Assembly (NCBI GenBank): GCA_003220985.1
Contig: QHTY01000196.1
Span: forward strand, 465-8,829
Reading direction: 5' to 3'
From: Gemmatimonadota bacterium
GTDB lineage: Bacteria; Gemmatimonadota; Gemmatimonadetes; Gemmatimonadales; GWC2-71-9
Length of the DNA: 8,365 nucleotides
Shown here: one piece after another, positions 1 to 6,560 of the stretch
How the letters are laid out: each line of letters starts with the position of its first letter
Numbering within the stretch: position 1 is the stretch's first letter
Made by a program: the position numbers and the translations under genes
The notes under the pieces: generated by a model
Told to the model about the DNA's origin: nothing
The model's input: the letters and a program-made list of their open reading frames with translations, nothing else
Databases searched by the model: none

Positions 1-909
1 GATCTCGTGATGGCCGGTGAGCTGGATGCCACGCCCACCGGCCAGTGTCGGTCGTTCGACGACATTGACACGCGGCCGATAGTGGCGCTGCATGTCGCAA
101 TCGCAGGCCGTGAAGTTCTTCGGTTTCCCACCATTCAAATTGCGCGCGATGGTCAATGCCTTGAGGAACACTTCGGGCATCAGCACCGCGCTGCCGAGAT
201 TCAGCACCACGCCGCCGTCGTCGAGGTCAGGCAGGGTGGCGGCCAGCCGCTTGAAATCCCGGTGACTGGTGGCGCCGATAGCGGCGCCGTCGGCGGTGGG
301 ATGCTGATGAATGATCTCCGCCCCGAGCGCCGCGTGCACGGTGACCGGCACGCCCAGCTCGCTGCACGCGACTAACACCGACACGTCGCGCCCGGGAAGT
401 TCCTGACGCGCGCGCAAGTATTCGGCGAACGCCTCACCGGCACCCTGCTCAGTCTGGGCGCCGCGCGCCAGCGCCGCATTCATCTCGCGTCCCGTTTCCT
501 CCGCCATCCCGAAGGTTCCGTCGCCCAGACCCGCCGCCACGTCTTCGCTGGTTCCTCCGTACGCCGCAAGCTCGAAGTCGTGAATCGCCGCGCTGCCGTT
601 CATGGCGACAACGGTCACCGCGCGCTGGCGCATCAGCGCGATCAGCAGCGGCCCCAGCCCCACCTTGATCACGTGCCCACCCAACATGGCGACGATCGCG
701 CGCTTCCCGGCCGCCGCGACGATCTGATCGACCACGTACCGCAGATCTTGCGCGGCGAGAATCGCGGGTAGCGCATCGAAAAACGCGCTGAACGAAGCCT
801 CGGAGGGGTGCGGCGCGTGGGCGAGGAGTGACGGGTCGACTTTGTTGGGGCGCTTGGCAACGGGGACCGTCTTCAGCCGGGAGAAGTCGGCTTCGCGGTA
901 CTCGGTCAT
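1..909 (-). CDS. Deoxyhypusine-synthase-like family protein, C-terminus cut by window edge
   Basis: The reading frame is open from an ATG at 909-907 to the left edge, giving 303 residues with no stop. The sequence resembles the bacterial deoxyhypusine-synthase-like (DHS-like NAD/FAD-binding fold) proteins. Family-like stretches are LGGHVIKVGLGP (about 76-87), AMNGSAAIHDFE (102-113), TSEDVAAGLGDGTFGMAEETG (120-140, a glycine-rich nucleotide-type loop), HAALGAEIIHQHP (192-204) and RPRVNVVERP (278-287). The end, LTGHHEI, is close to where I expect such proteins to stop, so probably only a short tail is missing. True DHS transfers an aminobutyl group from spermidine to a lysine of eIF5A; most bacteria lack hypusine. 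The DHS catalytic-lysine context (SWGK-like) is not visible here, so I do not assign that activity. The start overlaps the stop of the GT2-DUF3108 gene (ATGA), and an AGGAG lies 10 nt upstream. The substrate is unknown; family placement is from memory of motifs. Confidence 0.72.
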   Translation of the reverse strand, partial: MTEYREADFSRLKTVPVAKRPNKVDPSLLAHAPHPSEASFSAFFDALPAILAAQDLRYVVDQIVAAAGKRAIVAMLGGHVIKVGLGPLLIALMRQRAVTVVAMNGSAAIHDFELAAYGGTSEDVAAGLGDGTFGMAEETGREMNAALARGAQTEQGAGEAFAEYLRARQELPGRDVSVLVACSELGVPVTVHAALGAEIIHQHPTADGAAIGATSHRDFKRLAATLPDLDDGGVVLNLGSAVLMPEVFLKALTIARNLNGGKPKNFTACDCDMQRHYRPRVNVVERPTLAGGRGIQLTGHHEI

Positions 910-2393
910 GGCTGAGCGACTCCTGGAACCACGTAGTCCTTGAGCTTCAGCGTGACCTGGCCGAACGAGAACTTGGACTGAATCGCCAACACGAGGCGCT
1001 GCGCGTCGTCCGACAGCCAGATCAGGGTTTCCGATTTTTCCGCGAAGATCCCGCGGGCCTGCGGAATCTTGGGACGGACGACGAGCGCCCGCCACTTCTT
1101 GCCGGCGACGCTGACCCGCTCCCGGCGCACCACCTCGATAATCACGGGATTGCGGTCGGGTCGGAAATAGCGCGCATACTCATATTTCTTGCCGACGTCC
1201 AGCGGCACCGTCCGGATCCAGTACAGGAAGGCGGCGTCATCGAGCGGCTCGAGGACGGTCGCAAAGGTCGTGTCGCGCCCGACTTCGCGATAGAACCCGG
1301 AATCGGGGAAGATCTCATACTGGCGCTCGCGGTGCCTGTCGCGCTCGTCCTGCACGGACGAGAAACGCCGCGATCGAAAGTCATACCGTCCCACCCACGA
1401 CTCGATGGTCTGGTCGAGATGGTACCAGAGCGCCCCACCGGATATGCGGAATCGAATGTGCACGGCCTCAACGTTGTGCACGGTATCGATCCCCATGACC
1501 TCCATAGCGGCGCTGCCCACGTTGAAGATCCCGTACTTCGCGTTGAACGACAGCCGCTCGCCGACCGGGAACGGCACGGCACTAACCATGTTGCCGGTAC
1601 ACACGTGGTCCTGGGCGCCAAGAGCCCCTGTGGCCGCGAGCAGCGCGAGCACGACCATCGTCGCCGCTTTGCGCGCCGCACTGATCAGGCTGCGCGCGCG
1701 CCACGCGGCGAGGAGCTGCTGCCAGGGATTGGATCGCGATGGCCGCTGCTTGAGGTCGTATCGCGCGGCGCTGGAAACCACCTCGATCCGCCGGGCATTG
1801 GCGCCAAGGCGCGCCAGGAGCTCCGCGTTCGCCGCCCACCCCTCGGTGGCGAGCAGAGGGGAGGCCGCGCCGTTCCGAGTTGCCTGGCGCAGCACCACGA
1901 GACGCAGTGCCAGGAAGCCTGAAATGGAGTCCTTCACACCGACGCCCACGCGGAGCAAGCGCGGCGCCCACTGCCGCGCCCACCGTTCCGGCCAGGAGCG
2001 GGTCCCCTGCGCGCGATACTGCTCGGCGACGACGAGATCGGCGCCGGACTCGAGGCGTTTGACCATCTCTTCCATCGTTTCCGGCGCGTGCACGAAGTCG
2101 GCATGGAGCGTGATCGCGCAATCGCGTTTCGGCCGATCGGTGCGCTGCAAGGCCACGCGCAGCAACTCCTCGAGGCTCTTTGCGTATCCCTGCCGCGAGG
2201 GATGGTGGATCACGGTCAGCGGCAGGACGCGCGCGTATGACGCCAACACGTCCGCCGACCCGTCCGTCGAGGCATCATCGCACGCGATGATCTGATATTC
2301 CCGCTCGAACGCGGTGAATACCTGGCGCACCTTCCAGAGCACGAGTCCAACCGTGCGCGCCTCGTTGTGAACCGGAACGCAGACGTAAATCAT
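906..2393 (-). CDS. GT2 glycosyltransferase fused through a hydrophobic segment to a DUF3108 domain
   Basis: The 495-residue ORF starts at ATG 2393-2391 and ends in TGA 908-906. Residues 1-235 are a GT-A fold family 2 glycosyltransferase of the dolichol-phosphate-mannose-synthase-like type: VPVHNEA (7-13), the DDASTDGS nucleotide-binding loop (39-46), HAD (97-99) in place of the usual DAD/DXD metal site, and KDSISGFLALR (154-164). Residues 246-260 (MVVLALLAATGALGA) are hydrophobic, preceded by Arg/Lys residues (R232, R234, R241, K242) and followed by Q261, like a signal peptide or single membrane anchor. Residues about 275-488 match DUF3108: NVGSAAMEV, a tryptophan/tyrosine-rich strand region, PLDDAAFLYWIRTVPL, YFRPDRNPV, then WLSDDAQRLV. 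DUF3108 proteins are normally separate exported proteins of unknown role. The simplest topology is a cytoplasmic GT with a periplasmic DUF3108 domain. No stop separates the parts. Two genes joined by a sequence error, or internal initiation at Met246, remain alternatives. Confidence 0.82.
   Translation of the reverse strand: MIYVCVPVHNEARTVGLVLWKVRQVFTAFEREYQIIACDDASTDGSADVLASYARVLPLTVIHHPSRQGYAKSLEELLRVALQRTDRPKRDCAITLHADFVHAPETMEEMVKRLESGADLVVAEQYRAQGTRSWPERWARQWAPRLLRVGVGVKDSISGFLALRLVVLRQATRNGAASPLLATEGWAANAELLARLGANARRIEVVSSAARYDLKQRPSRSNPWQQLLAAWRARSLISAARKAATMVVLALLAATGALGAQDHVCTGNMVSAVPFPVGERLSFNAKYGIFNVGSAAMEVMGIDTVHNVEAVHIRFRISGGALWYHLDQTIESWVGRYDFRSRRFSSVQDERDRHRERQYEIFPDSGFYREVGRDTTFATVLEPLDDAAFLYWIRTVPLDVGKKYEYARYFRPDRNPVIIEVVRRERVSVAGKKWRALVVRPKIPQARGIFAEKSETLIWLSDDAQRLVLAIQSKFSFGQVTLKLKDYVVPGVAQP
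920..924 (-). promoter_or_regulatory. Ribosome binding site of the DHS-like gene
   Basis: The minus strand reads AGGAG, then 10 nt, then ATG at 909-907. This is the clearest Shine-Dalgarno match in the window and lies inside the last codons of the GT2-DUF3108 gene. It supports the chosen start at the ATGA overlap and suggests the DHS-like gene can initiate on its own as well as by coupling. Confidence 0.6.
1614..1658 (-). other. Internal signal-peptide-like or membrane segment within the GT2-DUF3108 ORF
   Basis: Residues 246-260 form a 15-residue hydrophobic core ending in ALGA followed by Gln, which resembles a signal peptidase I site. Basic residues R232, R234, R241 and K242 precede it, as the positive-inside rule predicts for a segment whose N-terminal side is cytoplasmic. 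Met246 at its head could serve as an independent start, but no purine-rich ribosome binding site is seen just upstream, so initiation there is not supported. Whether it is cleaved or kept as an anchor cannot be told from sequence alone. Confidence 0.6.
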
Positions 2394-2404
2394 GGCCCTG
2401 CAAT

Positions 2405-3436
2405 CTAGAGAAGGGCCCTATAGACGTCCAAGACTCCTTGTGCCATGGCGTGGGCGGTGAAGCGCTGCGGGAAGGGAAGCGGGGTGGGATGTTCCAGGAC
2501 TGCCACCACTTTTTGCGCCAACGCTTCAGCAGCCTCGACCGGAACCAGCACGTCGGGAGGGAGGATTTCAGGGATTCCCCCGGCGGTCGTGGCCACGACG
2601 GGTCGTCCGAGCGCCAACGCGTTCAGGATGACGCTGCCGAGCCCCTCCGTTTTCGACGACATGACGAAGACGCTCGCCTCGGCGATGAGCGCCTCGATGC
2701 GGTCGACATAGCCGACGAGGTGCACGTGGTCCTCGAGCTCGAGTCGCGCGATTTCGCTGGTGAGCGCCGCGCGCAGTGGTCCGTCACCGGCAATGATCCA
2801 GTGCAACTCGGGCTCCAGGGCGCGCGCGTACTGCGCGGCGCGCACGAGCGTACGCTGGTCCTTGTGATCCACCAGCGCCGCCGCGTTCACCGCCAGCGGG
2901 GCTGTCGCGGGAATGCGGAGCTGGCTGCGGATGTCGAGCGCGGGGGTCGCGGCCCGCCGGATTTCCTCGGGATCGATGCCGTCGGGTACGACGGTGATGC
3001 CGTCCGCTGCGATCCCGTCACGCGTGAGGATCTGCTTGACGGCCCCGGAGACGGCGATGATGCGATCGGGCCGGCGCCACGCGCCGAAGCGCCCGAGGTG
3101 AAAATCCACGCGCCGAGTGGCCACGAGCGTCCGGCCCATCGCCATCGTCGCGGTCAGGGTGAGCGCGTGGCTATCGTGCACGTGGATGATGTCCGGTCGG
3201 AACGCGGCGGTCGTGCGTCGCAGGTGCCACCAGGCACGCGGGTCGAGCCCGATCTCCCAGCTGGTTCCCTGCACGGTGATGCCAGCGGCACTCACGCGAC
3301 GCGCGAGCTCACTGCCGTTTTTGGTGACGAGGACCTGCTCGATCCCGGCGTCCTTGCCGAGCTCGCGGCATAGCAGCCGGACCTGATTCTGGCCGCCGCG
3401 CCATTCGCGGCCGGAGTCTACCTGCAGTACTCGCAC
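2405..3436 (-). CDS. Glycosyltransferase family 4 (GT-B fold)
   Basis: The 343-residue protein begins at a GTG codon (3436-3434) and ends in TAG. Two Rossmann-like halves are visible. The N-terminal half has EWRGGQNQVR (11-20, glycine loop typical of this group) and IIHVHDSH (83-90). The C-terminal half has VVPDGID (149-155), IIAGDGPLR (214-222) and SKTEGLGSVILNALALGRPV (261-280), followed by TTAGGIPE (283-290), where nucleotide-sugar-binding residues of GT4 enzymes lie. In the usual EX7E motif the first Glu is present (E264) but the second position is Asn (N272). Length is normal for the family. It has no signal peptide or membrane segment, so it probably acts at the cytoplasmic face on a lipid- or LPS/O-antigen-type acceptor. 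It lies between the kinase (9 nt away) and the GT2 gene (11 nt away). Donor and acceptor cannot be named. Confidence 0.9.
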   Translation of the reverse strand: MRVLQVDSGREWRGGQNQVRLLCRELGKDAGIEQVLVTKNGSELARRVSAAGITVQGTSWEIGLDPRAWWHLRRTTAAFRPDIIHVHDSHALTLTATMAMGRTLVATRRVDFHLGRFGAWRRPDRIIAVSGAVKQILTRDGIAADGITVVPDGIDPEEIRRAATPALDIRSQLRIPATAPLAVNAAALVDHKDQRTLVRAAQYARALEPELHWIIAGDGPLRAALTSEIARLELEDHVHLVGYVDRIEALIAEASVFVMSSKTEGLGSVILNALALGRPVVATTAGGIPEILPPDVLVPVEAAEALAQKVVAVLEHPTPLPFPQRFTAHAMAQGVLDVYRALL

Positions 3437-3439
3437 TCG

Positions 3440-3444
3440 CCCTC
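3440..3444 (-). promoter_or_regulatory. Ribosome binding site of the GT4 gene
   Basis: GAGGG lies within the 9-nt gap between the kinase TAA (3448-3446) and the GTG start (3436-3434), with only 3 nt between it and the start. The spacing is short, but no other plausible start codon occurs in the next several codons, so this site supports the GTG start. Confidence 0.5.
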
Positions 3445-3445
3445 G

Positions 3446-5437
3446 TTACGCAGGGACTTTCACGACTCCGGCGAGAACGCGGCGCAGTGCGTCGAGCTTG
3501 AAGGGCTTTTGGAGGAAAGGACGGCCCAGCTCTTCGAGGAATTGCAGCGTGTCGCCGCGCACCGTGTCGCCCGTGGCGAAGATAATGCGATCGGCGACCG
3601 CCGGATGCATGCGCGCGAGCGTCTGAAACATCTCGCGGCCGCCCAGCCGGGGCATCCGGAGGTCGCAGATGATGAGATCGAAGGGCTGCATGAGCGCCCG
3701 TTTCAACGCCTGGCTGCCGTCGTGCGCGACCACTACCTCGTGCCCCCAGCTTTCGAGCGTCGCTTGCATGTAGTGGAGGATGTGCGGCTCGTCATCCACC
3801 ACAAGGACCCGCAGGTGTTCCTGCCGTTCGGCCGGTGAGGGCTCGGCCTCCGTACTGCCTCCCCCGGCCCCCCGGGTGAGCGGGGCGAGCTCCGCGCGTA
3901 CACCGGCCGGGAGCTCGACGGTGAACGTGGCGCCACGGCCGCTGCCTGCGCCGCCCGGGTCCACGGAAATGTTGCCGCCGTGTTCCTTCACGATCCCAAG
4001 GCAGATCGACAGGCCGAGGCCGGTCCCCTCGCCCTCGGATTTGGTGCTGAAGAACGGCTCGAACACGCGTTGCGCGACGGCTTCCGGAATTCCGGGACCA
4101 TTGTCCGAAATGCTCGCGGCAATGCCGTCCGGCTCACAGCGGGCGACGATCTCGATCCGGCCGCCCCCCGCTTTGTGGCGCGTGCTGGTGATCGCCTGCG
4201 CCGCATTGTTGATGATGTTCACGAAGACTTGCTTGATCTGATTCGCGTGGACTTCGACTTCCGGCAGTCCCGGCTCGAAGGACAACGTGAGCTCGATGCG
4301 GGCAGCGAGGAGCTGGTTTTTCAAAAGCTGGTGGGTCGACTCGAGAATAGGCCGGATCGATTGCAGCTGGCGCTCGCCCTCCTGCCGCCGGGCGAACGAC
4401 AGCAGGTTGCGGACGATAGCCGATGCGCGCTCGGCTTCCTGCCGAATCACCGCGAGGGGCTCGGCGAGGCGCGGCGGCACATCCGCGGCTTCGCCCAGCA
4501 GATCGCTGAAACCGACGACCGACGCGAGCGGGTTGTTGAGGTCATGCGCGACGCCCGCAATCAACTGGCCGATGGCCGACATCTTCTCCGACTGCAGCAG
4601 CTGCTCCTGGAGACGCCGCTTCTCGCTCTGATCCTCGAACAGGAGCACGGCGGCGCCGGGCTCGCCGGTGGGAATGGCGGTCACCAGCAATGTCCGGTCG
4701 CCGGCGCGCACCTCTACCGACGCTTCGCTCGGCGTGGGAGCCAGCAGGCGCGTCACAGACTCTACCCACGACGGCGGGAGGAGGGTGACCCAAGGTCGGC
4801 CGGGAAGCGCCGTGACGGGGAGCTTGATCAAATTGGCAAATACACGATTGGCGCGACGCACCGCGCCTTGCGGATCCACATAGCAAATTGCGTGGTTGAA
4901 TGCGTCGACCGTCTGTTCCCATTCCCGCTTGCCGCTCGACAGCAGCTCGACGAGCCGCGCGTTCTCGAGCGCGAGCCCCGCCTGCGCCAGCACCGCGCGT
5001 GTGAACATCAGCGCACCTTCATCGAACGCGTGCTTGCGATCACCTTCCAGCGCGACCGCGCCGATGGTGCGCGTGACGGCGAGAATCGGCGCGCCGAGCC
5101 AGCTGGGCGGTATCGGTCCGGTCCGCTTCCCGTCGAGGGTGACCTCGAACTCGGCGGCGCGCGCGGCGACGTTCTCCGGAAACACCAGCGGGCCCTTCCG
5201 GAGCGCGAGCTGCAACAGCGGCTCGTCCGTGTTCGCGGGACGCGGGCCGTTGTGGTAAGCGACGGCGAGCCGGTTGGAATCGAGGTCGAGCAACATCACG
5301 GAGAGACGACCGGGCGCCAGCTGCTCCGTCAGGACCCGCGCCACGATCTCGACGATCGTGGCCGGCCGAAAGGCGCCGGCGAGCTCCTGCGAGAGCGCGG
5401 TCAGTCGCGCCAGCACGTCGGTGACCGAGCCGATCAC
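3446..5437 (-). CDS. Soluble hybrid sensor histidine kinase, GAF-PAS-HisKA-HATPase-REC
   Basis: I start it at GTG 5437-5435, overlapping the stop of the SCP2-like gene (GTGA), with ACGAGG 4 nt upstream. This gives 663 residues. The in-frame extension upstream is low-complexity Arg-rich sequence covering the SCP2-like gene in another frame, so I reject it. Domains: GAF-like about 12-165; PAS-like 172-275; HisKA with the phospho-acceptor in GVAHDLNNPLASV (His298); HATPase_c with the N-box NIINNAAQAI (407-416), DNGPGI (445-450), FEPFFSTK (459-466) and GTGLGLSI (471-478); a Gly/Ala/Glu linker about 512-541; and a receiver domain 542-660 with acidic pair D548/D549, phospho-acceptor D592 (CDLRMP), T622 and K644 (QKPF). 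All catalytic residues are present. There is no membrane segment, so the signal is probably cytoplasmic and sensed by GAF or PAS. No DNA-binding output is attached and no response regulator is in the window; its target is unknown. Confidence 0.93.
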   Translation of the reverse strand: MIGSVTDVLARLTALSQELAGAFRPATIVEIVARVLTEQLAPGRLSVMLLDLDSNRLAVAYHNGPRPANTDEPLLQLALRKGPLVFPENVAARAAEFEVTLDGKRTGPIPPSWLGAPILAVTRTIGAVALEGDRKHAFDEGALMFTRAVLAQAGLALENARLVELLSSGKREWEQTVDAFNHAICYVDPQGAVRRANRVFANLIKLPVTALPGRPWVTLLPPSWVESVTRLLAPTPSEASVEVRAGDRTLLVTAIPTGEPGAAVLLFEDQSEKRRLQEQLLQSEKMSAIGQLIAGVAHDLNNPLASVVGFSDLLGEAADVPPRLAEPLAVIRQEAERASAIVRNLLSFARRQEGERQLQSIRPILESTHQLLKNQLLAARIELTLSFEPGLPEVEVHANQIKQVFVNIINNAAQAITSTRHKAGGGRIEIVARCEPDGIAASISDNGPGIPEAVAQRVFEPFFSTKSEGEGTGLGLSICLGIVKEHGGNISVDPGGAGSGRGATFTVELPAGVRAELAPLTRGAGGGSTEAEPSPAERQEHLRVLVVDDEPHILHYMQATLESWGHEVVVAHDGSQALKRALMQPFDLIICDLRMPRLGGREMFQTLARMHPAVADRIIFATGDTVRGDTLQFLEELGRPFLQKPFKLDALRRVLAGVVKVPA

Positions 5438-5871
5438 GTGGCCTCGTCCAGGAACCGCGTCGGCACGCGCGTGGCGGCGTCCACCAGGGCCTCGGCAGAC
5501 TTGATGAATCGGACCACGATCGGCAACGATCCGTGTAACGCGACCTTGCGCTGCATGATTCCGGCGATGGGACCCAGTTCCTTCTTGATGATCTGTTTCC
5601 AGAAGCGGTATTCGGCGGTCAGGACGAAGGGGGCCTGCTGCGCGTCCTCGCGCGCGACGAGCTTCGCGGCGCGGCAGACACCGCGGTCGAGGTCCAGCCA
5701 GATCCCCACGTCGTCGGGAACGCCGATGGCGGGCTGCGCGGGCATGACAAGCGCGACCGATCCGTGCGTCCACTCCGTCGACGCGCTGCGGTAGTCGTCG
5801 CTCGCGTTGATCGCGGCCTCATACGCGGCCACCCACTCCGCCGACGGAAAGGCGTGGAGCACCGCGGTCAC
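5434..5871 (-). CDS. SCP2-like (sterol carrier) lipid-binding protein
   Basis: I start it at GTG 5871-5869, which overlaps the stop of the C26 gene as GTGA and gives 145 residues; a longer in-frame version from an upstream ATG would overlap that gene by more than 80 nt. The sequence fits the SCP2 sterol-transfer-like fold: an N-terminal helix (SAEWVAAYEAAINAS), a beta region with WLDLDRGVCRAAKLV, FVLTAEYRFWKQIIKKELGP near the middle, IMQRKVALHGSLPIVVRFIK, and a C-terminal helix ending RVPTRFLDEAT. The run of 'F/YxxWKQIIxxELxPIxxIMQxKxxLxGxLPxxxRxxK...VPTRF' is characteristic of bacterial SCP2-domain proteins. Such proteins are small, cytoplasmic and bind lipids or acyl groups in a hydrophobic pocket; no ligand can be named here. 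No Shine-Dalgarno is seen, so translation probably depends on coupling. It directly precedes and overlaps the hybrid kinase. Confidence 0.8.
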   Translation of the reverse strand: MTAVLHAFPSAEWVAAYEAAINASDDYRSASTEWTHGSVALVMPAQPAIGVPDDVGIWLDLDRGVCRAAKLVAREDAQQAPFVLTAEYRFWKQIIKKELGPIAGIMQRKVALHGSLPIVVRFIKSAEALVDAATRVPTRFLDEAT

Positions 5872-6560
5872 GCGACCGCCCGCGCGAATCCGTCGAACAG
5901 CGCCCGCTCCGTGAGGTCTTCGGGATGCCATTGGACCGCGACCATCCACGCGGCATTCGCGTCTGCCGGCTCGGCGGCCTCGATCACGCCGTCATCGGCC
6001 CAGGCCACGGCTTTGAGACACGGAGCGAGATCGCGGATCGCTTGATGGTGGCGGCTGTTGACCGTCGCCGAGCGCATGCCGAGCGTGCGTTCAAGGAGCG
6101 ACCCGGCTGCGACGCGCACCGCATGCTGGGTCGTCTCATCGCTGTGCGGCACCAGGCTGGGCCGCTCGCTGTCCAGATCCTGATACAGCGTACCGCCGAG
6201 CGCGACGTTGAGGATCTGAATGCCGCGGCAGATCGCGAGAATCGGCAGGCGGCGCGAGCGCGCTGCGGCGATGAGCGCGAGCTCGGCGGCGTCACGCACG
6301 GGATCGACATCGCCCAGGCGGGGATGCGGCGTCGCCCCGTAGCGGTCCGGCGCGACGTCTTCGCCACCCGTGAGCACCAGCCCACGGACCGCCGCGAGGG
6401 CGGCAGCGGCACGGTCGGCGGCCACCATTGTTGGGACCGCGAGGGGAACCAGGCCGGCAGTTTCGAGCGCGCGCACGTACGCCGTGTTCAGTGTGACGCG
6501 CTCGCGGCCATCGACCATTCGGCGCGGCGCGGTCACGGCCACCGGCTGAGCCTGCGTCAC
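5868..6560 (-). CDS. Peptidase C26 / class-I glutamine amidotransferase-like hydrolase (PuuD-like)
   Basis: The 230-residue protein begins at GTG 6560-6558, overlapping the lipoprotein stop as GTGA. It is a class-I GATase-like hydrolase: QPVAVTAPRR at the N-terminus, GLVLTGGEDVAPDRYG (60-75, oxyanion-region glycine loop), nucleophile elbow LAICRGIQILNVALGGTLYQD (108-128) with Cys111, SRHHQAI (169-175), and the His/Glu of the triad in VQWHPED (His212, Glu214). This is the pattern of peptidase family C26, which includes gamma-glutamyl-GABA hydrolase of putrescine catabolism and other gamma-glutamyl hydrolases. The full triad is present and length is slightly short of typical PuuD (about 250). 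No other putrescine genes are seen, so the substrate is open; a gamma-glutamyl amide is the family expectation. No Shine-Dalgarno precedes the start. Confidence 0.88.
   Translation of the reverse strand: MTQAQPVAVTAPRRMVDGRERVTLNTAYVRALETAGLVPLAVPTMVAADRAAAALAAVRGLVLTGGEDVAPDRYGATPHPRLGDVDPVRDAAELALIAAARSRRLPILAICRGIQILNVALGGTLYQDLDSERPSLVPHSDETTQHAVRVAAGSLLERTLGMRSATVNSRHHQAIRDLAPCLKAVAWADDGVIEAAEPADANAAWMVAVQWHPEDLTERALFDGFARAVA

Noticed and set aside
828..1922. Plus-strand open frame of 364 codons opposite the GT2-DUF3108 gene
   Set aside because: It is antisense to a well-supported gene, Arg/His/Gly-rich with no recognisable motifs, as expected for the opposite strand of GC-rich coding DNA.
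2732..2743. Perfect 12-base palindrome CTCGAGCTCGAG
   Set aside because: It lies inside the GT4 coding frame, where it simply encodes Leu-Glu-Leu-Glu, and has no second copy or operator-like context that I can see.
5438..5773. N-terminal extension of the histidine kinase to an upstream ATG (112 extra residues)
   Set aside because: The extra part is Arg-rich with no domain and is the SCP2-like gene in another frame; GTG at 5437 with GAGG upstream and a GTGA overlap is a better start.
3980..5794. Plus-strand open frame of 604 codons opposite the kinase and SCP2-like gene
   Set aside because: Long but composed of Arg, Glu and Gln-rich low-information sequence; it runs across two real genes on the other strand and has no domain features.
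5872..5949. N-terminal extension of the SCP2-like protein by 26 residues
   Set aside because: It is a shadow of the end of the C26 gene, and the fold's first helix begins just after the GTG at 5871.
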